Shown: positions 53,470 through 63,040 of the stretch, piece after piece
Layout: each line of letters opens with the position of its first letter
Position numbering within the stretch: position 1 is the first letter of the stretch
Origin: ANME-2 cluster archaeon
Lineage (GTDB): Archaea > Halobacteriota > Methanosarcinia > Methanosarcinales > Methanocomedenaceae
Direction of reading: 5' to 3'
DNA length: 64,000 bases
NCBI GenBank assembly: GCA_019429385.1
Contig: JAHYIS010000010.1
Span: 1 to 64,000, forward strand
Translations under genes and position numbers: made by a program
Notes under the pieces: model-generated
The model's input: the letters and a program-made list of their open reading frames with translations, nothing else
Told to the model about the DNA's origin: nothing
Database searches by the model: none

Positions 53470-53988
53470 TTACCTGTTCTGCATGTGCCCCAGTGCCCTT
53501 TCCCAATAATCCTCAGCAGCCTCTCGTATGCCCGCAATCTCCTCTGTCGTCAGCTGGCGGACCACTTTGCCCGGACTGCCCATTACCAGACTGCCGGGCG
53601 GGAATGTCTTGCCTTCCGTGATAAGTGTCCCGGCACCAACCAGGCACCCGTCCCCCAGTACGGCATTGTTCATCACGATCGACCCCATACCGATCATGCA
53701 GCCGTTGCCTATGGTACAGCCGTGGAGTATCACGCCGTGACCCACCACGCAATACCCGCCAATAGTTACCGTATTTTCCGGTCCAGCATGCACGGTGCAG
53801 TTATCCTGGATATTGGTCCATGGACCAATATGGATGACATAAGGGTCACCTTTTACCACAGCGTTCGACCAGATACTGACATGGTCAGACAATTCAACAT
53901 CCCCTATGACCGCACCCAGTGGGTCGATATAGATGGGGTCATCCATTTTCGGGAACATCCCCTGGAAACTCCTTATCCTGCTTTCCAT
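53470..53988 (-). CDS. Gamma-class carbonic anhydrase family protein
   Basis: A 172-residue left-handed beta-helix protein with hexapeptide repeats. Candidate zinc His residues: NCTVHAGPEN and VVGHGVILHGC (His-x4-His), matching the Cam/CamH pattern. The acidic loop of true Cam is absent, as in CamH/YrdA-type members, so carbonic anhydrase activity is possible but uncertain. Single base between its start and the pyruvate kinase stop, so both share a transcript. Confidence 0.85.
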   Translation of the reverse strand: MESRIRSFQGMFPKMDDPIYIDPLGAVIGDVELSDHVSIWSNAVVKGDPYVIHIGPWTNIQDNCTVHAGPENTVTIGGYCVVGHGVILHGCTIGNGCMIGMGSIVMNNAVLGDGCLVGAGTLITEGKTFPPGSLVMGSPGKVVRQLTTEEIAGIREAAEDYWERALGHMQNR

Positions 53989-53989
53989 T

Positions 53990-55408
53990 TCATATCACCT
54001 CCACTTTAATCATATTGGTGGAACCACCGGCAGGTACACTCGCAGTTACAACCAGCTTATCCCCTTTTTTAAAACCACAATCCAATGCTGTATTCACTGT
54101 CCTTTTCATCATTATGTTAATATCAGTGGAATAATCCACATTGACAGGTCTGACACCCCATACCAGAGAAAGACCCCTCAGCGTGGCAGGATTGGAGCTC
54201 AGAGCATAAATTGGGATCAACGGTCTGTACCTGGCCACTACCCTGGCCGTTTTACCCTGGCCTGTGGGTGTTATGATAGCAGCAGCTTTGACCTGGCGAG
54301 CAATAGTGATGGCTGATCGGCCGATAGCTTCTGTTATCGATTCACCTTCTGGTAAATTACGGATAGACATAACATCATGGAAATCCATGGATGTTTCTAT
54401 CTTTGCCGCAATCCTTGACATCATCCGGACTGCTTCGACAGGGAACTGACCTACAGCAGTCTCTTCTGAAAGCATCACCGCATCAGTACCATCCAGTACA
54501 GCATTTGCCACATCTGCAGTCTCGGCCCTGGTAGGCCTGGGATTATCAACCATGCTCCTGAGCATCTGTGTGGCAGTGATCACCGGCTTACCTGCCTGGT
54601 TACTTTTTCGTACAAGCATTTTCTGGACAGCAGGTACATCCTCCATTGGGATCTCCACACCAAGGTCGCCCCTTGCCACCATGAGCCCATTAGCAACAGC
54701 CAGTATCCCGTCAACATTTGCAACAGCTTCGTGCTTCTCTATCTTGGCGATTACCGGGATACTGGCTCCCCTCTCACTGATGATCTTCTTAACGTCCAGT
54801 ATATCCTCCGCTTTCCTGACAAAGGACAGGGCAATAAAGTCCACCTGTTCCTTTATTCCCAGTTCAAGGTCTTTTCTGTCCTTGGCTGTCAGTGATGGTA
54901 TCTTTACCGTACCGGAAGGCAGGTTGATACCTTTATGGGATGATAACTGTCCGCCTATTTCCACCCTGCACCTGATATCACCCCCATCTGATTCGATGAC
55001 CCTGAGCTGGATAAGCCCATCTGATAACATGATGGTATCACCTTCTTTTACTTCCAGGGGAAGGTCCCTGTAACTGACAGAAGCTATATTTTCATTCCCT
55101 GGCACATTTCTCCCTGTCAGGATGAACTCGTTCTTACTCTTCAGGGTAACGGTGCCATCCGGGAACTCACCCACACGTATCTTCGGCCCGCTCAGGTCCT
55201 GCAGGATGGCTATATGCCTGTCCAGCCCGGATGATATCTCCCTTATATTCCGGATGTTTTCCCTGTGTTCCTGGTGAGTGCCATGGGAAAAATTCAACCT
55301 GGCCACATCCATACCCGCTTCTATCAGTCGCTTGATCCTGGATTCGCTACTGCTTGCCGGCCCAATGGTACACACGATCTTCGTACGTCTGATAATCCTC
55401 TCCCCCAT
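53990..55408 (-). CDS. pyk: Pyruvate kinase
   Basis: A 472-residue enzyme forming pyruvate and ATP from phosphoenolpyruvate. RTKIVCTIGPASSSESRIKR, ARLNFSHGTHQEH, catalytic Lys in VIAKIEKHEAVANV, metal-binding LMVARGDLGVEIP, and the C-terminal domain from SAITIARQVKAAAIITPTGQ. Its start overlaps the epimerase stop. Confidence 0.97.
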   Translation of the reverse strand: MGERIIRRTKIVCTIGPASSSESRIKRLIEAGMDVARLNFSHGTHQEHRENIRNIREISSGLDRHIAILQDLSGPKIRVGEFPDGTVTLKSKNEFILTGRNVPGNENIASVSYRDLPLEVKEGDTIMLSDGLIQLRVIESDGGDIRCRVEIGGQLSSHKGINLPSGTVKIPSLTAKDRKDLELGIKEQVDFIALSFVRKAEDILDVKKIISERGASIPVIAKIEKHEAVANVDGILAVANGLMVARGDLGVEIPMEDVPAVQKMLVRKSNQAGKPVITATQMLRSMVDNPRPTRAETADVANAVLDGTDAVMLSEETAVGQFPVEAVRMMSRIAAKIETSMDFHDVMSIRNLPEGESITEAIGRSAITIARQVKAAAIITPTGQGKTARVVARYRPLIPIYALSSNPATLRGLSLVWGVRPVNVDYSTDINIMMKRTVNTALDCGFKKGDKLVVTASVPAGGSTNMIKVEVI

Positions 55409-56364
55409 TATGATCTTAATAACGAATCCACTGCCATTTCAATGCTCTGGCTTGAGTTATGTGGCGGCTTCCAGCCCAGGGCTTTTATTTTATCAATAGC
55501 CAGCAGCATTGCAGGCACATCCCCCTTCCAGCCCCCACCACCGTGGGCGCCTCCGGTGAAGCGGTATTCCACATCGCTGTACCCCATCTTACCGGTCACG
55601 ATATCTGCAATGCCCACCACATCGATAGTATCCTCTGAACCGATGTTGAATATATTGACCCGTTCATCAGAGTGTTCCACTCCGTATACCATGGCATCCA
55701 CGCAATCCACTACGTCCAGGTAAGATTTCTTTTGCTTACCCGAACCCAGTATCTCAAGCGTAAAGGGGTCCAGTCTCAGTTTATTAATGAAGTCAACCAG
55801 CACGCCATGATTGCCCCTGTCCCCCACGATATTGGCGAACCGGTAAAGCCATGCTTTCATGTCAAAGGTATGGCAATATGAAGATATCAGTGCCTCGCAG
55901 GCTAGTTTCGATGCTCCGTACAGGGATATGGGAACCAGCGGCCCGTAATCTTCAGGCGTGGGCAGTACACTTGCCAGGCCGTACACGGTAGAGGTTGATG
56001 TAAATACAATTTCACTTACATCCGCAGTCCTCATTGCTTCTATCAGGTTATAGGTGGTCAGCACGTTCTGTTCCAGGTGTACTTTTGTATCCTCTGCTCC
56101 CAACCTCACATCAGGATTGGCAGCCAGATGGAACACCATATCAATACTGTCCAGAGCCGTGGATATGGTACCGGGGTTTATCAGGTCACCTTCAATGAAA
56201 GTAAAATCCGGGTTGTCCGTATGACAGTCAATGTACGCCATTACGCCGGATGACAGGTTATCGAATACAGTGACCCTGTTATGCTGCAGTAACCTGTCAA
56301 CGACATGGCTACCTATGAATCCTGCACCGCCGGTAACAAAAATATGCCTGTTTTTAAGTCTCAT
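55408..56364 (-). CDS. NAD-dependent sugar-nucleotide epimerase (GalE-like)
   Basis: A 318-residue extended SDR. NAD motif VTGGAGFIGSHVVDRLL, FHLAANPDVRL, Ser-Thr-Tyr triad with FTSTSTVYG and SLYGASKLACEAL, and VGDRGNHGVLVDFI. Probably a UDP-sugar 4-epimerase for surface glycans; exact substrate not readable. First gene of epimerase-pyk-carbonic anhydrase unit. Confidence 0.88.
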   Translation of the reverse strand: MRLKNRHIFVTGGAGFIGSHVVDRLLQHNRVTVFDNLSSGVMAYIDCHTDNPDFTFIEGDLINPGTISTALDSIDMVFHLAANPDVRLGAEDTKVHLEQNVLTTYNLIEAMRTADVSEIVFTSTSTVYGLASVLPTPEDYGPLVPISLYGASKLACEALISSYCHTFDMKAWLYRFANIVGDRGNHGVLVDFINKLRLDPFTLEILGSGKQKKSYLDVVDCVDAMVYGVEHSDERVNIFNIGSEDTIDVVGIADIVTGKMGYSDVEYRFTGGAHGGGGWKGDVPAMLLAIDKIKALGWKPPHNSSQSIEMAVDSLLRS

Positions 56365-56508
56365 GGTATCTCTCTATGCTATGAGCGAATAATCCATAAC
56401 TTTATTGCATTGTTATTTTAAAGAGTACTTTCCGAATGGAATTTAATGGGATAATAATTAATAATTGAATATCAATTCAGAGCATCAGATATCTGCCAGA
56501 TTAAGGTG

Positions 56509-57333
56509 ATGAGCATTCCCGCAATTGAAGTGAACGACACAACACTGTATTATGAAGTGAGAGGGAAGGGAAATCCCATGTATGTACTTCACGGGGGGCC
56601 GGGTCTTGACCACAGGTATTTCGGTCGCTCACTGAGCGGGCTTGAGAATATCCGTGAATTGTACTACATCGACTTTCGGGGACATGGAAAATCCTCAAAA
56701 ACCGATGTAAAGACCTATACCCTGGAGACCTTTGTTGATGACATCGACGCCATACGAATGCATTTATGGCATGATTCTATTGAGATACTTGGTCATTCCA
56801 TGGGAGGGATGATAGGACTGCTGTATGCACTCCACTACCCTGCTTATCTCGAAAAATTAATACTTGTTGGCACACCTGCAAAACATACAAAAGTAAAAGG
56901 GTATTATGTGCTCAAAGCCGCCCTGCTGGCTGTGAACCTGAAATATTATTTACAGTATCAAAAAGACAAGACCATTGATAAGGAAGCCTTTGCCAGGGAG
57001 ATCTTACTGAAAAGCTGGCCTATTTATATACCTGAAAAAATGCTCCTTGATTACACTGATTACATCAGGTCCCTGCAGGGCCTCGATATTTTCTTTGACA
57101 TGCAGGATGAATTGGAGCTGTTCGATTTTAGCGAAGAGGTTTTCAACATTATCCAGCCTACATTGATAATCTTTGGCGAGAACGACCCGTTCAAAGAAGG
57201 CGGCAAGCTCTTGAAAAATATCAAGGAATCCAGATTCTCGGTAATACCGGAAACCAAACACATGCCATTCCTTGAAGATGAAATGTACTTCAATATTGTT
57301 GTCAGGGAATTCCTTACCGGGAAGATATTATAA
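56509..57333 (+). CDS. Alpha/beta hydrolase (proline iminopeptidase-like)
   Basis: A 274-residue alpha/beta hydrolase. Oxyanion hole HGGPGLDHRYF, nucleophile elbow LGHSMGGMIG (Ser), Asp in FGENDPFKEGG and His in ETKHMPFLED complete the triad. The HGGPG motif is typical of proline iminopeptidases, but substrate cannot be read. ATG 56509 or GTG 56506; the ribosome site AAGGTG abuts both, so the leader start is uncertain. Confidence 0.85.
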   Translation: MSIPAIEVNDTTLYYEVRGKGNPMYVLHGGPGLDHRYFGRSLSGLENIRELYYIDFRGHGKSSKTDVKTYTLETFVDDIDAIRMHLWHDSIEILGHSMGGMIGLLYALHYPAYLEKLILVGTPAKHTKVKGYYVLKAALLAVNLKYYLQYQKDKTIDKEAFAREILLKSWPIYIPEKMLLDYTDYIRSLQGLDIFFDMQDELELFDFSEEVFNIIQPTLIIFGENDPFKEGGKLLKNIKESRFSVIPETKHMPFLEDEMYFNIVVREFLTGKIL

Positions 57334-57365
57334 TCTTTATCAGTAAGTACATACAACAACCTATT

Positions 57366-58271
57366 ATGAATCTCAAAATCAATGGAGTCCCTGTAGACGA
57401 TACCTATTGTGAAGCCTTTAGCGGCGTGTTTACCCGGTTCATCATTACAGCAAAGGACGATAAGCGCCTTCAACGGGCCGCCCGCCTGTCTACTGCCCTT
57501 CCATCGACCGTCTTTGGCAAATCCGAAGGTGGTATAGAAGCCTGGCTGCCCCCTGATGAGACACCGGACGGACGTGCTGGTGCAATTGTCCAGATATGGG
57601 TGAACGATAGAAAGAACTCTGAACAGAACCTGGCAGCTGAACTTGGATGGCGCATACGACAGGGCATCCTGGTCGTGCCCACGACTTCGGTGTTCAATGC
57701 CCTGGATTCAGACCGCTTTATCGATATGATGCCTCCGGTGGGATATTGTGCTGACGGTTACCAGACCGAAGAGACACGTTTCGGCAGGAAGACAATAGTC
57801 CTTCCCCTGATGATGGGGGAGTTCGTCATCGAACGGCACCTGGGCATGGCGAGGAGCGTGATGGGGGGCAATGTATGGTTCTTTTGCGATTCCTTGGATA
57901 CGGCTCTTGAAGCAGGGGACCGTGCCGTGGAAGCTGTAGACAGGGTTGAAGGAGCGGTGACCACCTTTGACATCTGCTCAGCCGGTTCCAAACCCATATA
58001 CCCGGGGCAGGAACATCCCGAGGTCGGGCCCAGTACCAACCATCCCTTCTGCCCCACATTACGGGGAAAAATTCCGGATTTCGAAGTGCCTGACGGCGTA
58101 GGCTCCATTCCTGAGATCGTCATGAACGGTGTTGACGAAAACGCTGTGAGGAATGCCATGAAAGCTGCAATGGAAGCGGCTGCCGGTGTACCTGGTGTCA
58201 AAAGGATATCAGCAGGAAACTACGAAGGAAAACTGGGAACATTCAGGATACCCCTGAAAGAGCTCTTATAA
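57366..58271 (+). CDS. ftr: Formylmethanofuran--tetrahydromethanopterin N-formyltransferase
   Basis: A 301-residue cytosolic enzyme moving the formyl group between methanofuran and tetrahydromethanopterin, in methanogenesis or its reverse. MNLKINGVPVDDTYCEAFSG, STALPSTVFGKSEGGIEAWL, SVMGGNVWFFCDSLDTAL and the C-terminal GNYEGKLGTFRIPLKELL match full-length Ftr. It overlaps the convergent PfkB gene by 29 bases. Other pathway genes are not in the window. Confidence 0.97.
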   Translation: MNLKINGVPVDDTYCEAFSGVFTRFIITAKDDKRLQRAARLSTALPSTVFGKSEGGIEAWLPPDETPDGRAGAIVQIWVNDRKNSEQNLAAELGWRIRQGILVVPTTSVFNALDSDRFIDMMPPVGYCADGYQTEETRFGRKTIVLPLMMGEFVIERHLGMARSVMGGNVWFFCDSLDTALEAGDRAVEAVDRVEGAVTTFDICSAGSKPIYPGQEHPEVGPSTNHPFCPTLRGKIPDFEVPDGVGSIPEIVMNGVDENAVRNAMKAAMEAAAGVPGVKRISAGNYEGKLGTFRIPLKELL

Positions 58272-59307
58272 CCGCATCCAGTTCGTCCCGGGAGGGTAAT
58301 CCTCCCCGTGCCCCCCTGTGCCCTATACTGATGGACGCGGTGATAGTACCCATCCGTCCGCATGTTTCAATATCCTTCCCCTGCAGCATACCAAAGATAA
58401 AACCGGCATTGAAGGCATCACCTGCCCCTGTCGTGTCCACCACATCCACTTTGTGGGGTTGTAGCTCAATTGATAACGTGCCGTCTGTCACATAGCACCC
58501 CCGGCTGCCCATCTTAACAGCCACCCACTGTGCCCCGGCCTCAATGAGCATATCGGCACCGTCCCTAACATCCCGGCACCCGGTCATAAGTTCCAGTTCA
58601 TGGTCATTGGGCAGTACCACCCGGGCTCGCCTGATAAACTCCATCAGTGCCTTTAAGCCACGCTCGGCATAAAGGGTGCCCGGATCGAAGCTGATACCAG
58701 CCTTTGTGCGGGCTGCAACTTGTTTTTGAGTCTCGAATGATGTGTCTGAGGCCCTGCACACAAAAGAGGTGAAATGAATAAGCCCGGCATTGTTCATTAA
58801 TTCCATTCCCGAGCCAGCGGTAATGCCCATGCTAATGTCTATATTTATTTTCGCGTGCATGTCAATGCTCATTTCAGGGTGTGTGCCAATGCCCATTTCC
58901 ACGTCCGCAATAGTGATAGTATCATTTACGCCCGGGTCAACCAGTATCCCACGCTCACCCTGCCTGTCAACCATAATCAGGCACTCACCGCTCCTGCCGC
59001 TGGAAATACGCACACCCCGGGTATTCACGCCTTCGGATGCAAGGTCATCCAGCAACAATCTGCCTGCCTCGTCATCCGCAACCTTTCCCACATACCCTGT
59101 TGCTATGCCCAGCCTGGACAAACCTACAATGGTATTAGCGGCCGAACCACCCGGATGGTTCTCGACCGAACTGATAAAACCTTCCTCGTCCGGCCTGACA
59201 ATCCTGTCCACATAATATATCCTGTCCAGGTTCAGGGCACCAAAACCCACCACCTGTGGAAAAGGAGGGGAATCATGGCTGTGTACTGGCATCATTTGAA
59301 GGGTCAT
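58243..59307 (-). CDS. PfkB-family carbohydrate kinase
   Basis: A 354-residue ribokinase-fold kinase. VVGFGALNLDRIYYVDRIV, PGGSAANTIVGLSRLG, and the catalytic VVDTTGAGDAFNAGFIFG with Asp base. A low-complexity insertion with alternating Met/Ile (GMGITAGSGME-like, residues ~130-165) interrupts the domain. Sugar or nucleoside substrate unknown. 3' ends overlap ftr by 29 bases. Confidence 0.9.
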   Translation of the reverse strand: MTLQMMPVHSHDSPPFPQVVGFGALNLDRIYYVDRIVRPDEEGFISSVENHPGGSAANTIVGLSRLGIATGYVGKVADDEAGRLLLDDLASEGVNTRGVRISSGRSGECLIMVDRQGERGILVDPGVNDTITIADVEMGIGTHPEMSIDMHAKINIDISMGITAGSGMELMNNAGLIHFTSFVCRASDTSFETQKQVAARTKAGISFDPGTLYAERGLKALMEFIRRARVVLPNDHELELMTGCRDVRDGADMLIEAGAQWVAVKMGSRGCYVTDGTLSIELQPHKVDVVDTTGAGDAFNAGFIFGMLQGKDIETCGRMGTITASISIGHRGARGGLPSRDELDAVIRALSGVS

Positions 59308-59430
59308 TGTAGATGGATTCCTTGCAATACATTTATATCTATATTTACATATCTTAATTTACTTTAATCGATCCATAAAAGTTTAAATATTATACACGAT
59401 TGAAAACGCTTATTAAATGATGTGGTTGGT

Positions 59431-60561
59431 ATGAGTTTACAATATGCAGCCGTATTGAACGATGTTTTTAACTATTTCCCTACAGAAATCCCTCCGGACA
59501 TTGTAGAAAGAGTGATTGAAGGAGCAGCAACTGTCAATGATGCATCTGAACTGCTTAAATGTGAACCTGGTGTTATTTTCAAATTTGCAGATATGCTCAA
59601 AGCAAGCCTGGTGGGCAATTCAGTATCATACATTGTGAATCGTAACATTACTTTTTCTGATAACTGCACCGGAACCTGTACCTTCTGTGCGTTCAAAGGA
59701 TATAAGGGATTCAGGATGGGCGTTGATGAGATTGTACGAACGGCTGCCGGTGCAGTCCAGACCGGTGCAACAGAAGTGTGTATCCAGGGCGGGTTGATGG
59801 ATGACATGCACCTGGAAAATTATTGCAATATCCTCAGATCCATTAAATCACGTTTCCCGCAACTGCACATCCATGCCTTTTCACCCATGGAAGTATTTCA
59901 CATGTCACGGAACAGCGATACAAGTATCAAGGATACCCTTCTGGCACTTAAAAACAACGGGCTGGATTCCATGCCTGGCACTGCTGCCGAGATACTATCT
60001 GACAGGGTGCGCAAGGAGATATGCCCTGATAAACTAACGTCCTCACAGTGGATCAATGTGGTCGAGACCGCGCACCGTACAGGAATACCTACCACGGCTA
60101 CCATGATGTACGGACATATTGAGACCATGACCGAGCGTATCCATCACATACTTACGGTAAGGGACATACAGCTCATGACAGGCGGGTTCACTGAATTCGT
60201 ACCCCTGCCCTTCATGCCGTACAATAATCCCCTGGGTAAACGGTTGATGGCGGAAGGGTACTTTGCCACGACCGGTGTGGAAGATCTCATTGTGCACGCT
60301 CTGGCCCGGATCCTGCTGTACCCACATGTAAGTAATATCCAGGCCAGCTGGGTTAAACTTGGCAAGAAGTTGGCGCAATATGCCCTGTTCTGTGGTGTCA
60401 ATGACCTGGGAGGTACCCTGATGGAGGAGAGTATCTCAAAAAGTGCCGGTGCGGCTAACGGTGAATATATGCCGTCTGAGGAATTCCAGTGGATTATCAG
60501 AGGTGCCGGACGTGACCCGGTGCAAAGGGACACATTGTACCGGCAAATAGTAACTGGATGA
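59431..60561 (+). CDS. cofH: F420 biosynthesis radical SAM enzyme CofH
   Basis: A 376-residue radical SAM enzyme that joins tyrosine-derived hydroxybenzyl to 5-amino-6-ribitylaminouracil, first half of FO synthase. Cluster motif C79-x3-C83-x2-C86 in DNCTGTCTFCAF, then GATEVCIQGGLMDDM, HAFSPMEVFHM, GLDSMPGTAAEIL and FVPLPFMPYNNPLG. CofH has the EVCIQGG and GTAAEIL forms rather than CofG's. CofG is not nearby. ATG 59431 is the likely start. A TATA-like TTTAAATATTATA lies at about 59382-59394. Confidence 0.93.
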   Translation: MSLQYAAVLNDVFNYFPTEIPPDIVERVIEGAATVNDASELLKCEPGVIFKFADMLKASLVGNSVSYIVNRNITFSDNCTGTCTFCAFKGYKGFRMGVDEIVRTAAGAVQTGATEVCIQGGLMDDMHLENYCNILRSIKSRFPQLHIHAFSPMEVFHMSRNSDTSIKDTLLALKNNGLDSMPGTAAEILSDRVRKEICPDKLTSSQWINVVETAHRTGIPTTATMMYGHIETMTERIHHILTVRDIQLMTGGFTEFVPLPFMPYNNPLGKRLMAEGYFATTGVEDLIVHALARILLYPHVSNIQASWVKLGKKLAQYALFCGVNDLGGTLMEESISKSAGAANGEYMPSEEFQWIIRGAGRDPVQRDTLYRQIVTG

Positions 60562-60666
60562 TGTGAATATCAATTATGTCTATTTCGTATTGCCATCCTT
60601 ATGGCAGTTATTTGGTGTAATAAAATGTTATATAGTAATGTGTGAATAACTTTACCTGGATTTATA

Positions 60667-61473
60667 ATGTCAAAACAATTAAGGGAATTTACGGTAAATG
60701 ATAGCGGTGTATCTCCTGTCATAGGAATGATATTGATCCTTGCCATTGTTACTGTCTCGATAGGGATTATTTATACGGCTGGTATTCCGATGATTGAAAA
60801 TGCCAAATTACGTGCTCACCAGCAGAATATCCAGAACTCTTTTTCTGTCCTTCATGGTGATATAGAGGAAGTCGTCAGAGGTCCAATTACTGGTGCAGGT
60901 ACAGCCAGGACCACAACTATTTCAATGGACGGGGGGACGCTTGCTGTATTACCCAACAATACCAGGATTGAAGTACGTTATAATGACGGGACAACCACTA
61001 CATTATCATGGTCTCCGGGTACGACCGGTTATGAATATAAGAACAGGATCGTGGCATATGAGAACGGAGCTGTGTTCACGACCTATCCGGACGGTTCGAT
61101 CATGGAACAGGAACCACTTATTTATGCGGGAAAGTTACGCGGAAGTAATGTTGGGGTCATGATACATGTAATCAATATTTCCGGTACCAATACTTCAGCC
61201 AGCGGCAAAGGTAAGGGGCAGGTGAGGACCTTTGCATCAGGTGATGGTATCAGTAAAATTTTCTCGGGAGAAGTAAACAGCATTTACATTAACATTACCA
61301 GCCAGAATTATAATGCATGGGATACGTATCTCAGAACAACGTTCATGAATTCAGGTGCGACCTATACATCCACGTTCCCCTCGGATGATACCGTAGCTGC
61401 TGTAATAACAAACCCGGGTTTTAGTCTAAGCCTATCAATCCATGAAACAAAGATCGAGTCTGTTGTGTGGTGA
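60667..61473 (+). CDS. Archaeal type IV pilin-like protein 1
   Basis: A 268-residue protein with a class III signal: a charged N-terminus (MSKQLREFTVNDSG) then VSPVIGMILILAIVTVSIGI, typical of archaeal pilins cleaved by a prepilin peptidase before the hydrophobic helix. The C-terminal ~220 residues are beta-rich with many Thr/Asn. Followed by two similar genes on the same strand. Likely DUF7289-type, a family with unclear role in pili or surface assembly. TATA-like GTTATATAG at about 60629. Confidence 0.8.
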   Translation: MSKQLREFTVNDSGVSPVIGMILILAIVTVSIGIIYTAGIPMIENAKLRAHQQNIQNSFSVLHGDIEEVVRGPITGAGTARTTTISMDGGTLAVLPNNTRIEVRYNDGTTTTLSWSPGTTGYEYKNRIVAYENGAVFTTYPDGSIMEQEPLIYAGKLRGSNVGVMIHVINISGTNTSASGKGKGQVRTFASGDGISKIFSGEVNSIYINITSQNYNAWDTYLRTTFMNSGATYTSTFPSDDTVAAVITNPGFSLSLSIHETKIESVVW

Positions 61474-61481
61474 TTGGTTAC

Positions 61482-61946
61482 ATGCGAACACTGTATAAGG
61501 ATGTAAGCGGACAGGCCGTTCCCATAGATTATATCCTGATATTCAGTATGTCGGTCCTGTTCTTTGGGATTATGACCTTATCATTTTCATCAGTCGTGGA
61601 TAATTCTACACGTCAGGCCTTATATTCAGAACTTACCGATGTGGGCAATCAGATATCATCCGGAATTACGGATGCGTATTTATCAAATCCCGTTGAGGGG
61701 CAGTTCATTTCGGTTATGGATATACCTGTTCTGGTGGCTAATAATGAGTATTTCATTGATATTACTGATGAGGACCCTTATGGTTCAGGACAAAAGACAT
61801 TGAGGTTGAAATCAAGGTTCAGGGAAGTGACAGTATTTGTTCCCTTGAACAGCATAGATGAGCTGGTAACTATCAATGGTTCTGTTTCAAGCTCTTCAGG
61901 AAAGATAATAATTACCAATAACCGTTCAGATATCTTGCTCACATAG
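61482..61946 (+). CDS. Pilin-like minor subunit 2
   Basis: A 154-residue protein with a single N-terminal helix (IDYILIFSMSVLFFGIMTLS) after GQAVP, resembling DUF7266-type pilin-associated proteins, then a small beta domain. ATG 61482 is preferred over an upstream GTG inside the previous gene. Transcribed with its neighbours; TAG stop. Confidence 0.7.
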   Translation: MRTLYKDVSGQAVPIDYILIFSMSVLFFGIMTLSFSSVVDNSTRQALYSELTDVGNQISSGITDAYLSNPVEGQFISVMDIPVLVANNEYFIDITDEDPYGSGQKTLRLKSRFREVTVFVPLNSIDELVTINGSVSSSSGKIIITNNRSDILLT

Positions 61947-61957
61947 GGTTGATCTAT

Positions 61958-63028
61958 ATGACTTTTCACCATGACATTCGAGACGAAAAGGCAATGGTCA
62001 GTATAGATTTTCTTACGGGTGTAGGTGTACTGTTAATGACTTTTTTATTCGCATCATATACCATATCCAGTGTTATGACGCCTTATTCCGGATATTCAAA
62101 AGAGCTCTATCCTGCAGCTGACAGGGCTGCAACATTATTGGTAAGGGATGCAGGATACTGGACAGATGGTACCGATTATGGAACTGAATGGAATACGGTA
62201 TGGGATATCAACCAAAGTTATGTTAAAAAGATAGGTCTTAAAAAAGATGATGGAAATAATACCATCGATTCACGAAAACTGAATGTTTTCATGGAAACGC
62301 ATACTGGTATTGAGAATCATGTTTCCTGGTGGGAATATCCGACTTCATCGACCGATCCTGCTGAACGAGACAATGCGTCCAGAGCTTTAGGTTTAGGGCG
62401 GAATAATTTTTATATCCAGATACGTCCTGTCAATGGTTCCCGTATAAATGCTTCTATGGCAGATATCGCTGCATTGGATGCTCTTGGGGAACAAAGCGAT
62501 GTAGTAGCTGTGACCAGACTGGCCATGGTCGAACACAACACGTTTGGACAATTCCGCGGAGATGATTTTTTCGGTCATAAAAGCCCGGTAAAAAATTTAT
62601 TTGTGATAGAACCAAAGGATTTTGATATTATTTCGAATGGTATTCGATTCAGTATCCGTGACTGGAATTTTGATGGGACCAATCAATCTGATTTCAAGGA
62701 GATAAAGATGGGGGATGAGATAAATGCAAAATATAACCTTAAAGGTGCAGATAAATTATCTCAAGAAGAATATGCCAAATTCAAGAACGGAATAAATGTA
62801 TCAAATATGGGAAGTTTTACTTTTCATGAAAATGATACTCTTGAATTTTATATCCCGGTAACTACCCTTGATATGTTGTTGCCGGACCGGTATACATCAG
62901 GGAGATCTATCTATATACAATTAAATGTCGAATCGGTCGTCACAATAAGAGATGATGGGCTTACCTATTTTAGCAGCACGAAGCAGACAACGATATATCC
63001 TGTGAAAATGACCTTATGGACATGGTAA
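61958..63028 (+). CDS. Pilin-like subunit 3, large ectodomain
   Basis: A 356-residue protein: short N-terminus, membrane helix VSIDFLTGVGVLLMTFLFAS, and a ~310-residue extracellular domain with Asn-glycosylation sequons (NNT, NAS, NVS), ending PVKMTLWTW. It belongs to the DUF7288/DUF7289-type set of pilus-associated proteins and completes a three-gene unit. ATG 61958 is preferred over an upstream TTG. Confidence 0.7.
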   Translation: MTFHHDIRDEKAMVSIDFLTGVGVLLMTFLFASYTISSVMTPYSGYSKELYPAADRAATLLVRDAGYWTDGTDYGTEWNTVWDINQSYVKKIGLKKDDGNNTIDSRKLNVFMETHTGIENHVSWWEYPTSSTDPAERDNASRALGLGRNNFYIQIRPVNGSRINASMADIAALDALGEQSDVVAVTRLAMVEHNTFGQFRGDDFFGHKSPVKNLFVIEPKDFDIISNGIRFSIRDWNFDGTNQSDFKEIKMGDEINAKYNLKGADKLSQEEYAKFKNGINVSNMGSFTFHENDTLEFYIPVTTLDMLLPDRYTSGRSIYIQLNVESVVTIRDDGLTYFSSTKQTTIYPVKMTLWTW

Positions 63029-63040
63029 GAAAGGTATTTT